Part shown: in pieces, positions 14,640 to 23,508 of the stretch
Layout of the letters: each line of letters begins with the position of its first letter
Numbering within the stretch: the stretch's first letter is position 1
From: Actinomycetes bacterium
Lineage (GTDB): Bacteria > Actinomycetota > Actinomycetes > Actinomycetales > Microbacteriaceae
Length of the DNA: 64,000 nt
NCBI GenBank assembly: GCA_023428065.1
Contig: JAEYZI010000034.1
Location: 1 to 64,000 of the forward strand
Direction of reading: 5' to 3'
Position numbers and translations under genes: made by a program
The notes under the pieces: generated by a model
Seen by the model: only the letters and a program-made list of their open reading frames with translations
Told to the model about the DNA's origin: nothing
The model's database searches: none

Positions 14640-15470
14640 ATGAGCTCGCTGCTCGGAGAATACCTGCGCGCCCGCCGGGCGCTGGTGCGCCCTGAGAACG
14701 TGGGACTCATCCCGGATCCCGATCGCCGCGTGGCGGGCCTCCGGCGCGACGAGGTGGCGCAGATCGCGGCCATCAGCCCCGAGTACTATCTGCGGATCGA
14801 GCAGGGCGTCCATCCGACTCCGTCTGAGCCGGTGCTGAGGGGGCTCGCTCGAGCGCTTCTGCTGGATGAAGCAGGCGAGGAGTACATGCGCCGACTCGTG
14901 GCGGGTGTCGAACGGGACCTCGCGGACGTCGCTCCGGCGACGCCCTCAGCGGAGGAACTGGAGCAGCTCCTGGCTCCGTGGCCGCACGTGCCTGCAGCGG
15001 TCGTCGATCGGCATATGGACGTCGCCGCCATCAACCGGATGATGCTCGTCGTCACCCGGCGTGCGGTCGTCGTCGGCGACAACGTGATCCAGTACATCTT
15101 CTCCGGCGACTTCCGGTCCTACGCCATCGGCTGGGAGCACCTGGCGACCCAGGTGGTCGCGGGGCTTCGCTTCGCCGGCGATCCTGAGTCGTCTCGCTAC
15201 CGGGAGATCGTCGACGATCTCTCGGCACGAAGCGCCGACTTCCGGCGCATCTGGGCCCGCCACGACGTCTACCCGTGGTCGGCAGGTCACACCACCCACG
15301 ACCTGCCCGGCGTCGGTCCGGTGGAGGTGCCCTTCCAGAACCTGCAGATCCCCGGGACCGGTGGCCATTTCCTGGCGATCATCACCCCGCAGCCGGGCAC
15401 CGCTGCTGCTGAGGCGCTCGCACAGCTCGCACAGGCCGCCCAGGATCCGGGGTTCGAACTCCCCGGCTGA
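14640..15470 (+). CDS. XRE-type HTH regulator with MmyB-like ligand-binding domain (paralogue)
   Basis: 276 aa with the same architecture as its divergent neighbour: HTH GLRRDEVAQIAAISPEYYLRIEQG, then WPHVPAAVVDRHMDVAAINRMM, GDPESSRYREIVDDLSARSADFRRIWARHDVYPW and FQNLQIPGTGGHFLAIITPQPGTAAAEAL. The two share many identical blocks and are separated by 136 bp, a probable shared control region. ATG 14640 is the only start consistent with the HTH being at the N-terminus. It is followed 72 nt later by the large LuxR-type ATPase, which it may regulate. Confidence 0.85.
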   Translation: MSSLLGEYLRARRALVRPENVGLIPDPDRRVAGLRRDEVAQIAAISPEYYLRIEQGVHPTPSEPVLRGLARALLLDEAGEEYMRRLVAGVERDLADVAPATPSAEELEQLLAPWPHVPAAVVDRHMDVAAINRMMLVVTRRAVVVGDNVIQYIFSGDFRSYAIGWEHLATQVVAGLRFAGDPESSRYREIVDDLSARSADFRRIWARHDVYPWSAGHTTHDLPGVGPVEVPFQNLQIPGTGGHFLAIITPQPGTAAAEALAQLAQAAQDPGFELPG

Positions 15471-15530
15471 CACCGGATGGGTCACCCTGGCGACACCGGG
15501 AAGGTCACGCGCAGGGCGGGGCTGCCCGCC

Positions 15531-15536
15531 TAGCGT
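15531..15536 (+). promoter_or_regulatory. Leaderless-type -10 box of the LuxR-ATPase gene
   Basis: TAGCGT lies 6 nt before ATG 15543, with no ribosome-binding site. Confidence 0.6.
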
Positions 15537-15542
15537 GCGAGC

Positions 15543-18332
15543 ATGACCTTCGTCGCGGTCACCTCCCGGGCGCACGCCGGGCACGCCGCCGTGTCGGCCC
15601 ACGCGCTCGTGGGACGGCACGCGGAGATCGAGGATGTCGCCATGTTCGTCGACACGGCGAGCGTCACGGGAGGCGCGATGCACCTCACCGGCGCAGCCGG
15701 CGCTGGCAAGTCGCGACTGCTTGCGCACGCCGTGCGGATGGCACAAGCGCGATCGGTACGGGTGCTCACGACCACGGGCGCCGATTCCGAGGTCGACGTC
15801 GGCCACGCCTGTCTCCAGATGCTCCTCGCTCCGATCATGGACCGAGTCGGCGAACTCCCCGCCGCCCACGCGTCCGCGCTCGAGGTCGCTCTCGGCCTCG
15901 ACGAGGGACCGTCACCGCGCCCGCTCGTCCTCGGTTCGGCGGTCCTCGGGCTCCTGAACCGCGTTGCGGAACCGGCGCCCGTGCTCCTGGTCGTCGACGA
16001 CCTGGACCGGGTCGACGGTGCCAGCGCCGGGGTGCTCCGATTCCTCGCCCGGCGTCTCGGCGGCACCCGAGTCGGGCTCCTCGCGGCGTCCCGTACGTTC
16101 TCGCCGACGACGGTGTTCACCGACGACGTCGTCGTGCGACACCTCACGCCGCTCAGCGACTCCGATGCCGGTCGGCTCGTCGCAGGCCACTATCCCGCGT
16201 TGCCGACGTCGGTCAGGTCGAAGGTCGTCCAGGAGGCGCGCGGCAACCCCCTCGCCCTGCTGGAGCTCGGGCGTGACGCCGCCCTCTCGCTGAGGCAGGA
16301 CAGCCGGTACTCGGGTTCGCCCGTCGCTGAACGGCTGCGCGCGACCTTCCGCGAGCGGTTCGAGGCCCTGGACCACGCTGCGCGGCATGCCCTGCTGCTC
16401 GTCGCACTCGACGGACGGCAGCGGCTGCGGGATGTCGTCGCGCTCGGGATCGATGTGAGCGCGCTGAGCGCTGCCGAAGGCGCCGGCCTCGTGGTGGTGG
16501 ACACCACGGCGATGGCGGTCACGTTCCCGCATCCGCTCATCCGCAGCGCCGTCGTGCAGGCGGCCACGGCGAGCGAGCGGCGTGAAGCACATCTCGCGAT
16601 CGCCGATGCCGTCGACGACCCCGATCGCCGCGCCTGGCATCTCGCCGATGCCGCGAGCGGACCCGATCCGCAGGTCGCGACCATGCTCGAGGGCGTCGCG
16701 CAGAGGTCGCTCGAACACCGTGATCCGGGGGCCGCGGTGGGTGCCCTCGTGCGGGCGGCGCGTCTCAGTCCGAATCCGACCGAGGAGCGACGCCGGCTCG
16801 CGGAGGCCGCATTCCGTGGAACGGAAATCGCCGGGGAGCTGTCGTATGCGGCGCGCCTTCTCGCCGACGCGGGAATCGGGTCGGCGGGGGAGCGAGGTTC
16901 GCTCCACGCCGCTGCCGCGGCGGCCTCCATCTCGATGAACGGTGCCGGTGGCATCGATCGGGCCTACCGGCTTCTCGAGGACGCTCTCGAGGCCCACGAC
17001 CCGGCATGGTCGTCCACCGACGGCGAGCTCGTGGATGCCCTCACCGTGCTTGTGCTGGTGTGTCACTGGGCGGGAGACGCCCGGTACTGGCGGACCGTGC
17101 ACCGAGCGATCTCGAGGTTCGGAGGCGACGTGCCCGAGCCCGTCTCCATCACCGCCGTCGCTCTCGCCGACGTCGCCGGGAGTGCGGCGACGGTCCGGGG
17201 ACGCCTCGCGCAGCTCATCCGCAACCGGGCGGCGACGCGCGACGATGTCGGTGCCATGCGGCTGGCCGTGGCGGCCGGGCATCTGGACCTGGTGGGCGAG
17301 GGTCGTGACAGTGCCTGGCGAGTCATCGCCGCGGCTCGTGGCGGCGGCGGCATCCGGTGTGCGCTGGACGGCTACGCCTACCTGTGCACCGACGATTTCG
17401 GTGCCGGCCGGTGGCGCGAGCAGCAGCATCTCGCGAACGAGGGCCTCGTCCTGTCCCGCGAACACGGATACTCCCTCGTCGCCGGGAACTTCCTCTACCA
17501 CCGCGCGCTCGTCGAAGCCGTCCAGGGCATGCCGGAGGAGGCATTCCGATGGGCGAGGGAGCTGACGGATGTCACGTCGGAACGCCACGCCCACGGTGCG
17601 GAACGGGCCGGCAACCACCCGCGGACGCTCGCCGCGGTCGCGCAAGGCGACTGGGAGTCCGCGTTCCGGTACGCCGAGGGACTCAGCCCGGCGGGGACCC
17701 TCCTCCCGCACGCGCCCCACGCGATGTGGGTGGCATTCGACCTGGTCGAGTCCGCCGTGCGCACCGGACGGCCGGATGCCGCGCGCGCGCACGCGGCGGC
17801 GATGGTCGCCGCCGATCTGCCGTCCGTGTCGCCCCGGATGGCCATGATGACGCTCGGCGCGCGCGCTCTCGTCGCCGAGGGCACCGACGCCGCATCCCTG
17901 TTCGAAGCGGCCGTCACCGCGCCGGATGCGGAGGCGTGGCCCTTCGACCTGGCTCGTGTCCGGCTTGCCTACGGGGAGTGGCTGCGTCGCAATGCCGAGA
18001 CGCTGCGGGCTCGCGATGTGCTGCACCAGGGGCTCGCGGCGTTCGAGAGACTCGGCGCGACCGCGTGGGCCGAGCGCGCACGTCAGAACCTGCGCGCCGC
18101 TCGAGATCCCGCCAACCGTGCCGGCGGTGACCTGTCTGCACTCACGGCACAGGAGCGCGCCATCGTCGAGCTGGCCGCCCACGGGCTGAGCAACAAGGAG
18201 ATCGGTGCCAAGCTCTTCCTCTCCCCCCGCACCGTCAGCGGCCACCTCTACCGGGCGTTCCCCAAGATGGGTGTGACGAGCAGGGCCGCGCTGAGCGACG
18301 TCCTCGCGTCCCGGACACCGCCGCCGTGGTGA
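15543..18332 (+). CDS. Large ATP-binding LuxR-family (LAL) regulator
   Basis: 929 aa. The order is typical for LAL/STAND regulators: an AAA-type ATPase with Walker A GAAGAGKSRLL near residue 52 and Walker B VLLVVDDLDRVD near 148; an RLVAGHYPALPTSVRSKVVQEARGNPLALLELG sensor-like region near 215; a long helical, probably TPR-like middle region; and a C-terminal LuxR helix-turn-helix (LTAQERAIVELAAHGLSNKEIGAKLFLSPRTVSGHLYR) from about residue 865. ATP hydrolysis is thought to gate DNA binding. Its targets are probably among the adjacent hydrolase and transporter genes, which is inference from position. Confidence 0.93.
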   Translation: MTFVAVTSRAHAGHAAVSAHALVGRHAEIEDVAMFVDTASVTGGAMHLTGAAGAGKSRLLAHAVRMAQARSVRVLTTTGADSEVDVGHACLQMLLAPIMDRVGELPAAHASALEVALGLDEGPSPRPLVLGSAVLGLLNRVAEPAPVLLVVDDLDRVDGASAGVLRFLARRLGGTRVGLLAASRTFSPTTVFTDDVVVRHLTPLSDSDAGRLVAGHYPALPTSVRSKVVQEARGNPLALLELGRDAALSLRQDSRYSGSPVAERLRATFRERFEALDHAARHALLLVALDGRQRLRDVVALGIDVSALSAAEGAGLVVVDTTAMAVTFPHPLIRSAVVQAATASERREAHLAIADAVDDPDRRAWHLADAASGPDPQVATMLEGVAQRSLEHRDPGAAVGALVRAARLSPNPTEERRRLAEAAFRGTEIAGELSYAARLLADAGIGSAGERGSLHAAAAAASISMNGAGGIDRAYRLLEDALEAHDPAWSSTDGELVDALTVLVLVCHWAGDARYWRTVHRAISRFGGDVPEPVSITAVALADVAGSAATVRGRLAQLIRNRAATRDDVGAMRLAVAAGHLDLVGEGRDSAWRVIAAARGGGGIRCALDGYAYLCTDDFGAGRWREQQHLANEGLVLSREHGYSLVAGNFLYHRALVEAVQGMPEEAFRWARELTDVTSERHAHGAERAGNHPRTLAAVAQGDWESAFRYAEGLSPAGTLLPHAPHAMWVAFDLVESAVRTGRPDAARAHAAAMVAADLPSVSPRMAMMTLGARALVAEGTDAASLFEAAVTAPDAEAWPFDLARVRLAYGEWLRRNAETLRARDVLHQGLAAFERLGATAWAERARQNLRAARDPANRAGGDLSALTAQERAIVELAAHGLSNKEIGAKLFLSPRTVSGHLYRAFPKMGVTSRAALSDVLASRTPPPW

Positions 18333-18357
18333 GCCGCCATGACGCGGTCGTGCGGTC

Positions 18358-19215
18358 TCACATGCTGTCCTTCGGCTGGGGCCAGATGGTCTTCGCCGCG
18401 CCCCACAGCGAACCGATGTTGATCCAGTCGGGGTATCTGGCGAGCATCTGCCGGTAGAAGTCGAGGGCGTCGGTCGAGGCCCGCTCGACCGCGGCGACGG
18501 ATTCCAGGTATCCGATGGTGGCGTCGATGTCCGATGGCGAGTCTCCGAGGCGGGGGTCTTTGTGCGCGCTGACGACGTACCGCGGCTCGAGGGTCTTGAG
18601 TCGCGTCAGTGTCTCGATCCACGATGCTCTGCTGTGCGGAGTCGACTCCGCCAGGTAGGGGTAGGTGCGGTTGTAGACCACGTCGCCGCCGGCGATGAGG
18701 CCCGCATCCGGCACCCAGAGGACCGTGGAGTCCGGACCGTCGGTGTGGCCCGTCTCGATCACCCGGGCCTCGTGATCCTCGATGAGGATCGAGGCCGTCT
18801 CGAGCGCATCCGGGAACAGCACCGGGGGGATCTGGCCGGGAAAGAGCTTCTGCCAGAAACCCTCGTAGAGCGGGGGGCCGGCCTGCTCCGCGAGTTGCGC
18901 GATCGTCCCCGGAGTGGCCAGAAATCGAGCACCCGGGAACGCCGACCGCAACTGACCGACGCCGAAAGCATGGTCTCCGTGACCGTGGGTGAGATACACC
19001 GCCGCGAGGTTCTTGCCGCGATGACGGATCCAGTCGATCAGGCGCTGGTTCTGCTCGATCGTGGCGAACGTGTCCACGAGCACCGCATCCACGTCGCCCT
19101 CGATGAGGACGGCCGCGTTCGCCACCCAACGCTGGCCTTCGTGACCGTCTGGCAGGTCCCGGACCAGGCCCTCGCGGCGCTCGGTCATCACCGCGTAGCG
19201 AAGCATGCTCGGCAT
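18358..19215 (-). CDS. MBL-fold metallo-hydrolase
   Basis: 285 aa. The metal-binding motif THGHGDHAF near residue 77 gives the first-site histidines and the second-site Asp/His; a later ETGHTDGPDST supplies the third histidine, and GLIAGGDVVYN the bridging aspartate. The DTFATIEQNQRLIDWIR segment resembles general MBL hydrolases of secondary metabolism or lactonases. ATG 19215 has GGGAGG upstream; a second ATG three codons on is possible. The gene is convergent with the LAL regulator and followed by the hydrolase gene in the same direction. Substrate unknown. Confidence 0.88.
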   Translation of the reverse strand: MPSMLRYAVMTERREGLVRDLPDGHEGQRWVANAAVLIEGDVDAVLVDTFATIEQNQRLIDWIRHRGKNLAAVYLTHGHGDHAFGVGQLRSAFPGARFLATPGTIAQLAEQAGPPLYEGFWQKLFPGQIPPVLFPDALETASILIEDHEARVIETGHTDGPDSTVLWVPDAGLIAGGDVVYNRTYPYLAESTPHSRASWIETLTRLKTLEPRYVVSAHKDPRLGDSPSDIDATIGYLESVAAVERASTDALDFYRQMLARYPDWINIGSLWGAAKTIWPQPKDSM

Positions 19216-19290
19216 GTCGGCCTCCCTCTGATCCGGCTGGATCGGAGTCGTCGGTGTCGGAGGGCGGGTCGCGTCCGCTCTCGGATGTGC

Positions 19291-20127
19291 CTACCCGCGG
19301 ATGAAGTCCAGGAGATCGGGGTTGAGGATGTCGGCGTGCGTCGTGAGCATGCCGTGCGGGTACCCCTCATAGATCTTGAGGGTGGAGTTGCTGAGGAGCT
19401 CGTGCTGCTTGAGCGCCGCGTCCTGATACGGCACGACCTGGTCGTCGTCGCCCTGGGCGACGAGGACGGGGACGGAGATGGCTCTCAGATCCTCGGTCTG
19501 GTCGGTCTCGGAGAACGCCTTGATGCCTTCGTAGTGCGCAAGCGCGCTGCCCATCATGCCCTGGCGACACCAGTTGGCGACGATGGGTTCCGAAACGGTG
19601 GCGCCTGGCCGGTTGAACCCGTAGAACGGTCCGGAGGCCACGGCCTGGTAGAACTCGGCGCGGTTGGCCGCCAGCGAGCTGCGGAAATCGTCGAAGACCG
19701 AGATCGGGGTTCCCTCGGGGTTCGTCTCCGTCCGCACCATGAGAGGAGGGATGGCGGCGACGAGGATGGCCTTCGCGACGCGGTCCTGGGGTTGACCGTA
19801 CCGGGCGACGTAGCGAGCCACCTGCCCGCCGCCGGTGGAGTGGCCGATGTGGATCGCGTCACGCAGGTCGAGGTGCTCGACGACCGCGTCGACGTCGCTC
19901 GCATAGTGGTCCATGTCATGACCGGTGCCGATCTGCGAAGACCGGCCGTGGCCACGGCGATCGTTGGCGACCACTCGGTAGCCCGCCTCGAGGAAGAAGA
20001 GCATCTGTGCGTCCCAGTCGTCTGAGGACAGGGGCCAGCCGTGGTGGAACACGATGGGCTGAGCGTCCCGGGGGCCCCAGTCCTTGAAGTAGATCTCCGC
20101 GCCGTCTTCCGTGGTCACGTAACGCAT
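19291..20127 (-). CDS. Alpha/beta hydrolase, non-haem chloroperoxidase-like
   Basis: 278 aa. Catalytic features are clear: oxyanion-loop HHGWPLSSDDW near residue 30, nucleophile elbow GHSTGGGQVARY near residue 95, an acidic residue around QGDDDQVVPY near 224, and the terminal histidine in YPHGMLTTH near 260. The TGGG elbow is typical for cofactor-free haloperoxidases and perhydrolases, which mostly act as esterases in vivo. ATG 20127 is preceded by GGGAGG. It probably shares a transcript with the MBL hydrolase 75 nt downstream. Confidence 0.9.
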   Translation of the reverse strand: MRYVTTEDGAEIYFKDWGPRDAQPIVFHHGWPLSSDDWDAQMLFFLEAGYRVVANDRRGHGRSSQIGTGHDMDHYASDVDAVVEHLDLRDAIHIGHSTGGGQVARYVARYGQPQDRVAKAILVAAIPPLMVRTETNPEGTPISVFDDFRSSLAANRAEFYQAVASGPFYGFNRPGATVSEPIVANWCRQGMMGSALAHYEGIKAFSETDQTEDLRAISVPVLVAQGDDDQVVPYQDAALKQHELLSNSTLKIYEGYPHGMLTTHADILNPDLLDFIRG

Positions 20128-20423
20128 GGTCGGCCTCCCTTTCCGAGTCGAGACCCCTCCGGAGCGATCGACCGGGGGGCAGTGCCCCGAGAGTCGCAGT
20201 CCGGCGGGTGGATCTCCTGAGTTGAATGACTCCGGACGTGTCGGGAGCGACTCGACTTCGATCCTCGTCGCGCACATCGAGTCGCTTGACCCATGCGGCG
20301 GCGTCCTCGGTCGCCCAGAGTCGAGGCACCAGGTTCTCGACGCGAAGGGAACGACCATGCCGCAGATCGTGCCGGAGCGGTTCGGTTCGGACACGCTCGC
20401 CCTCATCCGCGACTGAGCGCGCG
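20128..20423. other. Gap between the hydrolase and AEC transporter genes
   Basis: 296 nt between divergent genes. It should hold both promoters, but I find no convincing -10/-35 pair or strong palindrome. A short open frame to 20416 on the plus strand has no ribosome site and no recognisable protein, so I do not call it. Confidence 0.4.
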
Positions 20424-21359
20424 GTGAACATCGCTGAAGGGCTGTTGCCGGCCTTCTTCGCGCTCGGCGTCGGCTTTGCGGCCGGCAAGGCGCACCTCGT
20501 CGACAACACGCGCATCGGTGCGCTCAACACGATCGTGATGACGATCGCGCTCCCGATAGCGCTGTTCGCCATCCTCGCCGGCGCCGACCGCGATGACGTG
20601 ATCTCCCACCTCGCCGTGGCGGGCGCCGTCGCGGCCGTCATGGCGGTCGTCTTCGCCTCGGTCTACCTCCTCCATCGGCGCGCTCAGGTCTTCGCCGCGT
20701 CCGCGGCCGTTCCGGCTCTGACGGTCGCGTTCCCGAACACCGCCGCCATCGGGTTTCCGCTCGCGGATGCCACGCTCGGCCCGACGGGCGCACTTGCGGT
20801 CGCCGTTTCGCTCGCCGTCGGCGGCCTCACCATCTCTCCGGTCACCATCGCGATTCTCGAGGGCAGCAGCCGCCCTCGCCCCACGACGCATGTGGTTCGC
20901 GCGCGCCTGAAGACGTTCGGAAAAGCGCTGCTGACCCCCGTGGTGATCGCTCCATTCCTCGGCGTGATGTGGAGTCTGGCCGGCATCCCCTTCCCGGAGC
21001 TCGCCGTGAAGACCCTCGGGGAGGTCGGGGGGATCACGTCAGGGCTCGCGCTCATCGTCACCGGCCTGGTCCTGTCAGCGCAGCCGCTCGGGCTGACGTG
21101 GAGTGCGGCGATCGACTCCGTCATCGCCAACATCGGCCGCCCGCTGCTCGCCGTCGGGTTCGTGCTGCTCGTGGGAATGACGGGCGACATGGCGAAGGAG
21201 ACCGTGCTGCTCCTCGCAGTGCCCAGTGGGTTCTTCGGTGTGCTGCTGGGGCTCGCTCACGGAGCCGACCCCGCTTCGGCCGGCCGGACGCTCTTCTATT
21301 CGACGTTGCTGTCGCTCGTCACCGTGCCCGCGACGATCGCCATCCTTCCGCTGCTGTAG
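20424..21359 (+). CDS. AEC-family (auxin efflux carrier-type) transporter
   Basis: 311 aa with about ten membrane segments in two halves. The conserved AEC features are present: LLPAFFALGVGFAAGKAHLVD at the N-terminus, the discontinuous helix around PNTAAIGFPLADATLG near residue 105, and ASAGRTLFYSTLLSLVTVPATIAIL at the C-terminus. Bacterial members carry malate, malonate and other small dicarboxylates. Two genes further on is an oxalate decarboxylase, so oxalate is a plausible substrate (inference). GTG 20424 starts the first hydrophobic segment; no strong ribosome site is visible. Confidence 0.85.
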   Translation: MNIAEGLLPAFFALGVGFAAGKAHLVDNTRIGALNTIVMTIALPIALFAILAGADRDDVISHLAVAGAVAAVMAVVFASVYLLHRRAQVFAASAAVPALTVAFPNTAAIGFPLADATLGPTGALAVAVSLAVGGLTISPVTIAILEGSSRPRPTTHVVRARLKTFGKALLTPVVIAPFLGVMWSLAGIPFPELAVKTLGEVGGITSGLALIVTGLVLSAQPLGLTWSAAIDSVIANIGRPLLAVGFVLLVGMTGDMAKETVLLLAVPSGFFGVLLGLAHGADPASAGRTLFYSTLLSLVTVPATIAILPLL

Positions 21360-21377
21360 CCACTTGGAGGCCCCAAA

Positions 21378-22085
21378 ATGCCGACGACCTTTCCCGTCAT
21401 GGAGCGGGCGACGACCGCCCTGTCCCTCGCCGGTGTCAGCGGACTGTTGAACGCGTGGACGTTCGGCAACGCCGGCTCGTTCGCAACCGTCCAATCCGGC
21501 AACCTCATCGTGCTCGGGTACTCCTTCGCGGAAGGGGACTGGTCACGGTTGCTGGGAGTCGCCCTGTCCATCGTCGCCTTCACGCTGGGAGCGTGCCTGT
21601 GCGCCATCGCCATCGGGCTCTTCCAGCGCGCGAGGAGGAGTTACTCGGCATGGGTGCTGGCTGCCGAGATCCTGCTGCTGCTGGCCGCGGCTGGAGTGTT
21701 TCTCCTGTGGGGCGGGTCGGCGATGGTCGTGGCGATGCTGATCAGCTTCGTCGCAGGTGCGCAGGGAAACGCGTTCCACCGCGAGACGGGGATGCTGTAC
21801 GGCAACGTCGCGGTGACCTTCGTCCTCCAGTCGGTGGGAAGTCTTCTGGGGCGCGCGCTGATCTCCCGCGTCGCTCCCGACGGGGAGCATCACCTTCGAC
21901 CCGCGGCGGCGTACCTGCTGGTGCTGGCCGGCTTCTCAGCGGGCGGCGCCATCGGCTTCCTCCTGTCCCTCATCGGTCCCGCGGTCGCCCTCTTCGCCGC
22001 GTGCGCGCTCCTCGCGGCATTGGCCGTGGCAGACGTTCTGGCCCGGGGGGCTGTCGACCCGGGCCAGAACAATCCGACCCCCTAG
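21378..22085 (+). CDS. DUF1275 (YoaK-type) membrane protein
   Basis: 235 aa, six hydrophobic segments. The N-terminal ALSLAGVSGLLNAWTFGNAGSFATVQSGNLIVLG is the diagnostic block of the DUF1275 family, whose function is not established. The middle FVAGAQGNAFHRETG matches the family's second conserved region. ATG 21378 follows a TTGGAGG site by 8 nt. It begins 18 nt after the AEC gene and is likely co-transcribed with it. Confidence 0.88.
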   Translation: MPTTFPVMERATTALSLAGVSGLLNAWTFGNAGSFATVQSGNLIVLGYSFAEGDWSRLLGVALSIVAFTLGACLCAIAIGLFQRARRSYSAWVLAAEILLLLAAAGVFLLWGGSAMVVAMLISFVAGAQGNAFHRETGMLYGNVAVTFVLQSVGSLLGRALISRVAPDGEHHLRPAAAYLLVLAGFSAGGAIGFLLSLIGPAVALFAACALLAALAVADVLARGAVDPGQNNPTP

Positions 22086-22094
22086 TCGGCCCCT

Positions 22095-23321
22095 CTATGC
22101 CGTGCGCAGCGGGACGATCCCCTGCGTGGAGCGGGGGAAGGTCGCGAGCACGTCTTGCGGGATGTTCAGGTGCGCGGACACCAGCTGGGGAGGCAGATGC
22201 GCGAGCCAGTTCGCGAGCGAGACCTCTTCGTACCTCGGCGCCCGGAAGGTCTCGATGTAGATGAGGACGTCGTCGCCGGTGTTCTCGATGTAGTGGCCGA
22301 AGTTGCGACCGACGACGCCCACGTCGCCCGCCTTGAAGTCCATCGTGTTCGCGTGCGGTCCGGTGTTGAACACCGTCATGCGGGCGGAACCCTGGAGGTA
22401 GTACTGCCACTCGTCCGCGTTCGGGTGCCAGTGCAGCTCCCGCATCGAGCCGGGCTCGATCGTCGTGAGGGCGGCCGCCACCGTCGTCGACGCCGGGAAG
22501 TTGGTGCTGTCCGCGATCTGGATCTTGCCGCCGCTGTTCTGATGGACCGGCTCCGTCTGCGACAGCCGGAAGATCACCGGCTGGTCGTCGCCCCACTGCA
22601 CGCGAGCCGCGAGCTGATCGCTCTCGAGGTCGCCGGGCACGTCACCGGGGAAGATCCAGAGGTTGTGGAGCGGGATGTCCTTGAACACGTCCTGCGCGAC
22701 GCCGAAGTTCTTCGCGAGGACATCGGGCGGGGTATGGGCGAACCAGTCCGTCAGGAGAAGCGTGTTCGACTCGGATTGCTCGCCATCGTCGAATGCCAGG
22801 ACGAACTCCGCTCCGTCTGGGCCGAGCCCCTGGAGCGAGTGCGGAAGTCCCGCGGGGAAGAACCAGAGGTCGCCCGCGAAGACGTCCTCGACCGACGGCA
22901 GCCCCGCGCGGCTGAGGGTCGTGATGCGGCATGACCCTTGCGTCATCAGGGCCCACTCGGCCGTCTGGTGCCAGTGCAACTCACGGATGCCGCCCGGCTC
23001 GAGGTACATGTTGACCCCGGCGATCTCGGTCGAGATCGCGAAGTCCTGCTGCGTCAGCTCCCGCGCCCACCCGCCCCTCTGCACGCGCCGGGGGGAGATG
23101 TTGAACGAGGACCAGAAGAACGGCTGTGTGGAGATGTCGGTGCCCGGCGCGCGCAACGCGTTCGGGAACTGCTCCGCGAGGACCGGGTTCTGCGGGCCTC
23201 TCATGGTGAGACTGGCGGGGTCGCCTTCGGCCGTCTGGAGCCCCTCCGGCGGGAGGTCGGGGCTGCCGAGCGTCGGCGTCTCGTGGTGCGGGGTGCGTAC
23301 AGCTTGCTTCTGGTCTGACAT
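22095..23321 (-). CDS. Bicupin oxalate decarboxylase
   Basis: Converts oxalate to formate and CO2 with manganese, consuming a proton. 408 aa with two cupin domains. Each carries a full metal set: ELHWHQTAEW plus GLPHSL near residues 115-165, and ELHWHPNADEW plus FGHYIEN near 292-340. The lid segment FDDGEQSESNT near residue 180 corresponds to the SENST lid of Bacillus OxdC, with the key glutamate kept, and the other catalytic-type glutamate is in IYIETF near 355, so decarboxylase rather than oxidase activity is expected. ATG 23321 has GGAGACG upstream. It is convergent with the DUF1275 gene. Confidence 0.92.
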   Translation of the reverse strand: MSDQKQAVRTPHHETPTLGSPDLPPEGLQTAEGDPASLTMRGPQNPVLAEQFPNALRAPGTDISTQPFFWSSFNISPRRVQRGGWARELTQQDFAISTEIAGVNMYLEPGGIRELHWHQTAEWALMTQGSCRITTLSRAGLPSVEDVFAGDLWFFPAGLPHSLQGLGPDGAEFVLAFDDGEQSESNTLLLTDWFAHTPPDVLAKNFGVAQDVFKDIPLHNLWIFPGDVPGDLESDQLAARVQWGDDQPVIFRLSQTEPVHQNSGGKIQIADSTNFPASTTVAAALTTIEPGSMRELHWHPNADEWQYYLQGSARMTVFNTGPHANTMDFKAGDVGVVGRNFGHYIENTGDDVLIYIETFRAPRYEEVSLANWLAHLPPQLVSAHLNIPQDVLATFPRSTQGIVPLRTA

Positions 23322-23495
23322 GGCGTCGTCTCCTTGTCCGTGACGCCGCGATGAGCGGCTGCATCAGGCCACCACCCGGGCGGGAAGCGACGCAATGAGG
23401 AGAACGACTCGATTCGGTTGCCGCGGCGTCGAGGTTTCGCGGCGGATGGGGAGCCCTCCCCGCGTGGCCCGGCGCCCCGGCGATGCGCGACACGG

Positions 23496-23501
23496 CAGAC
23501 T
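23496..23501 (+). promoter_or_regulatory. Leaderless-type -10 box
   Basis: CAGACT lies 7 nt before ATG 23509; no ribosome-binding site is visible. Confidence 0.5.
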
Positions 23502-23508
23502 CGTGCCC

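Noticed and set aside
20126..20416. A 96-codon plus-strand frame between the hydrolase and AEC transporter genes.
   Set aside because: It begins inside the hydrolase start region, has no initiation signal and no recognisable sequence; the gap more likely holds promoters.
12239..23400. A genomic island integrated at tRNA-Gln and ending near 23.4 kb.
   Set aside because: The gene content looks accessory, but I find no integrase, no second copy of the tRNA 3' end, and no sharp composition boundary. It stays a suspicion only.
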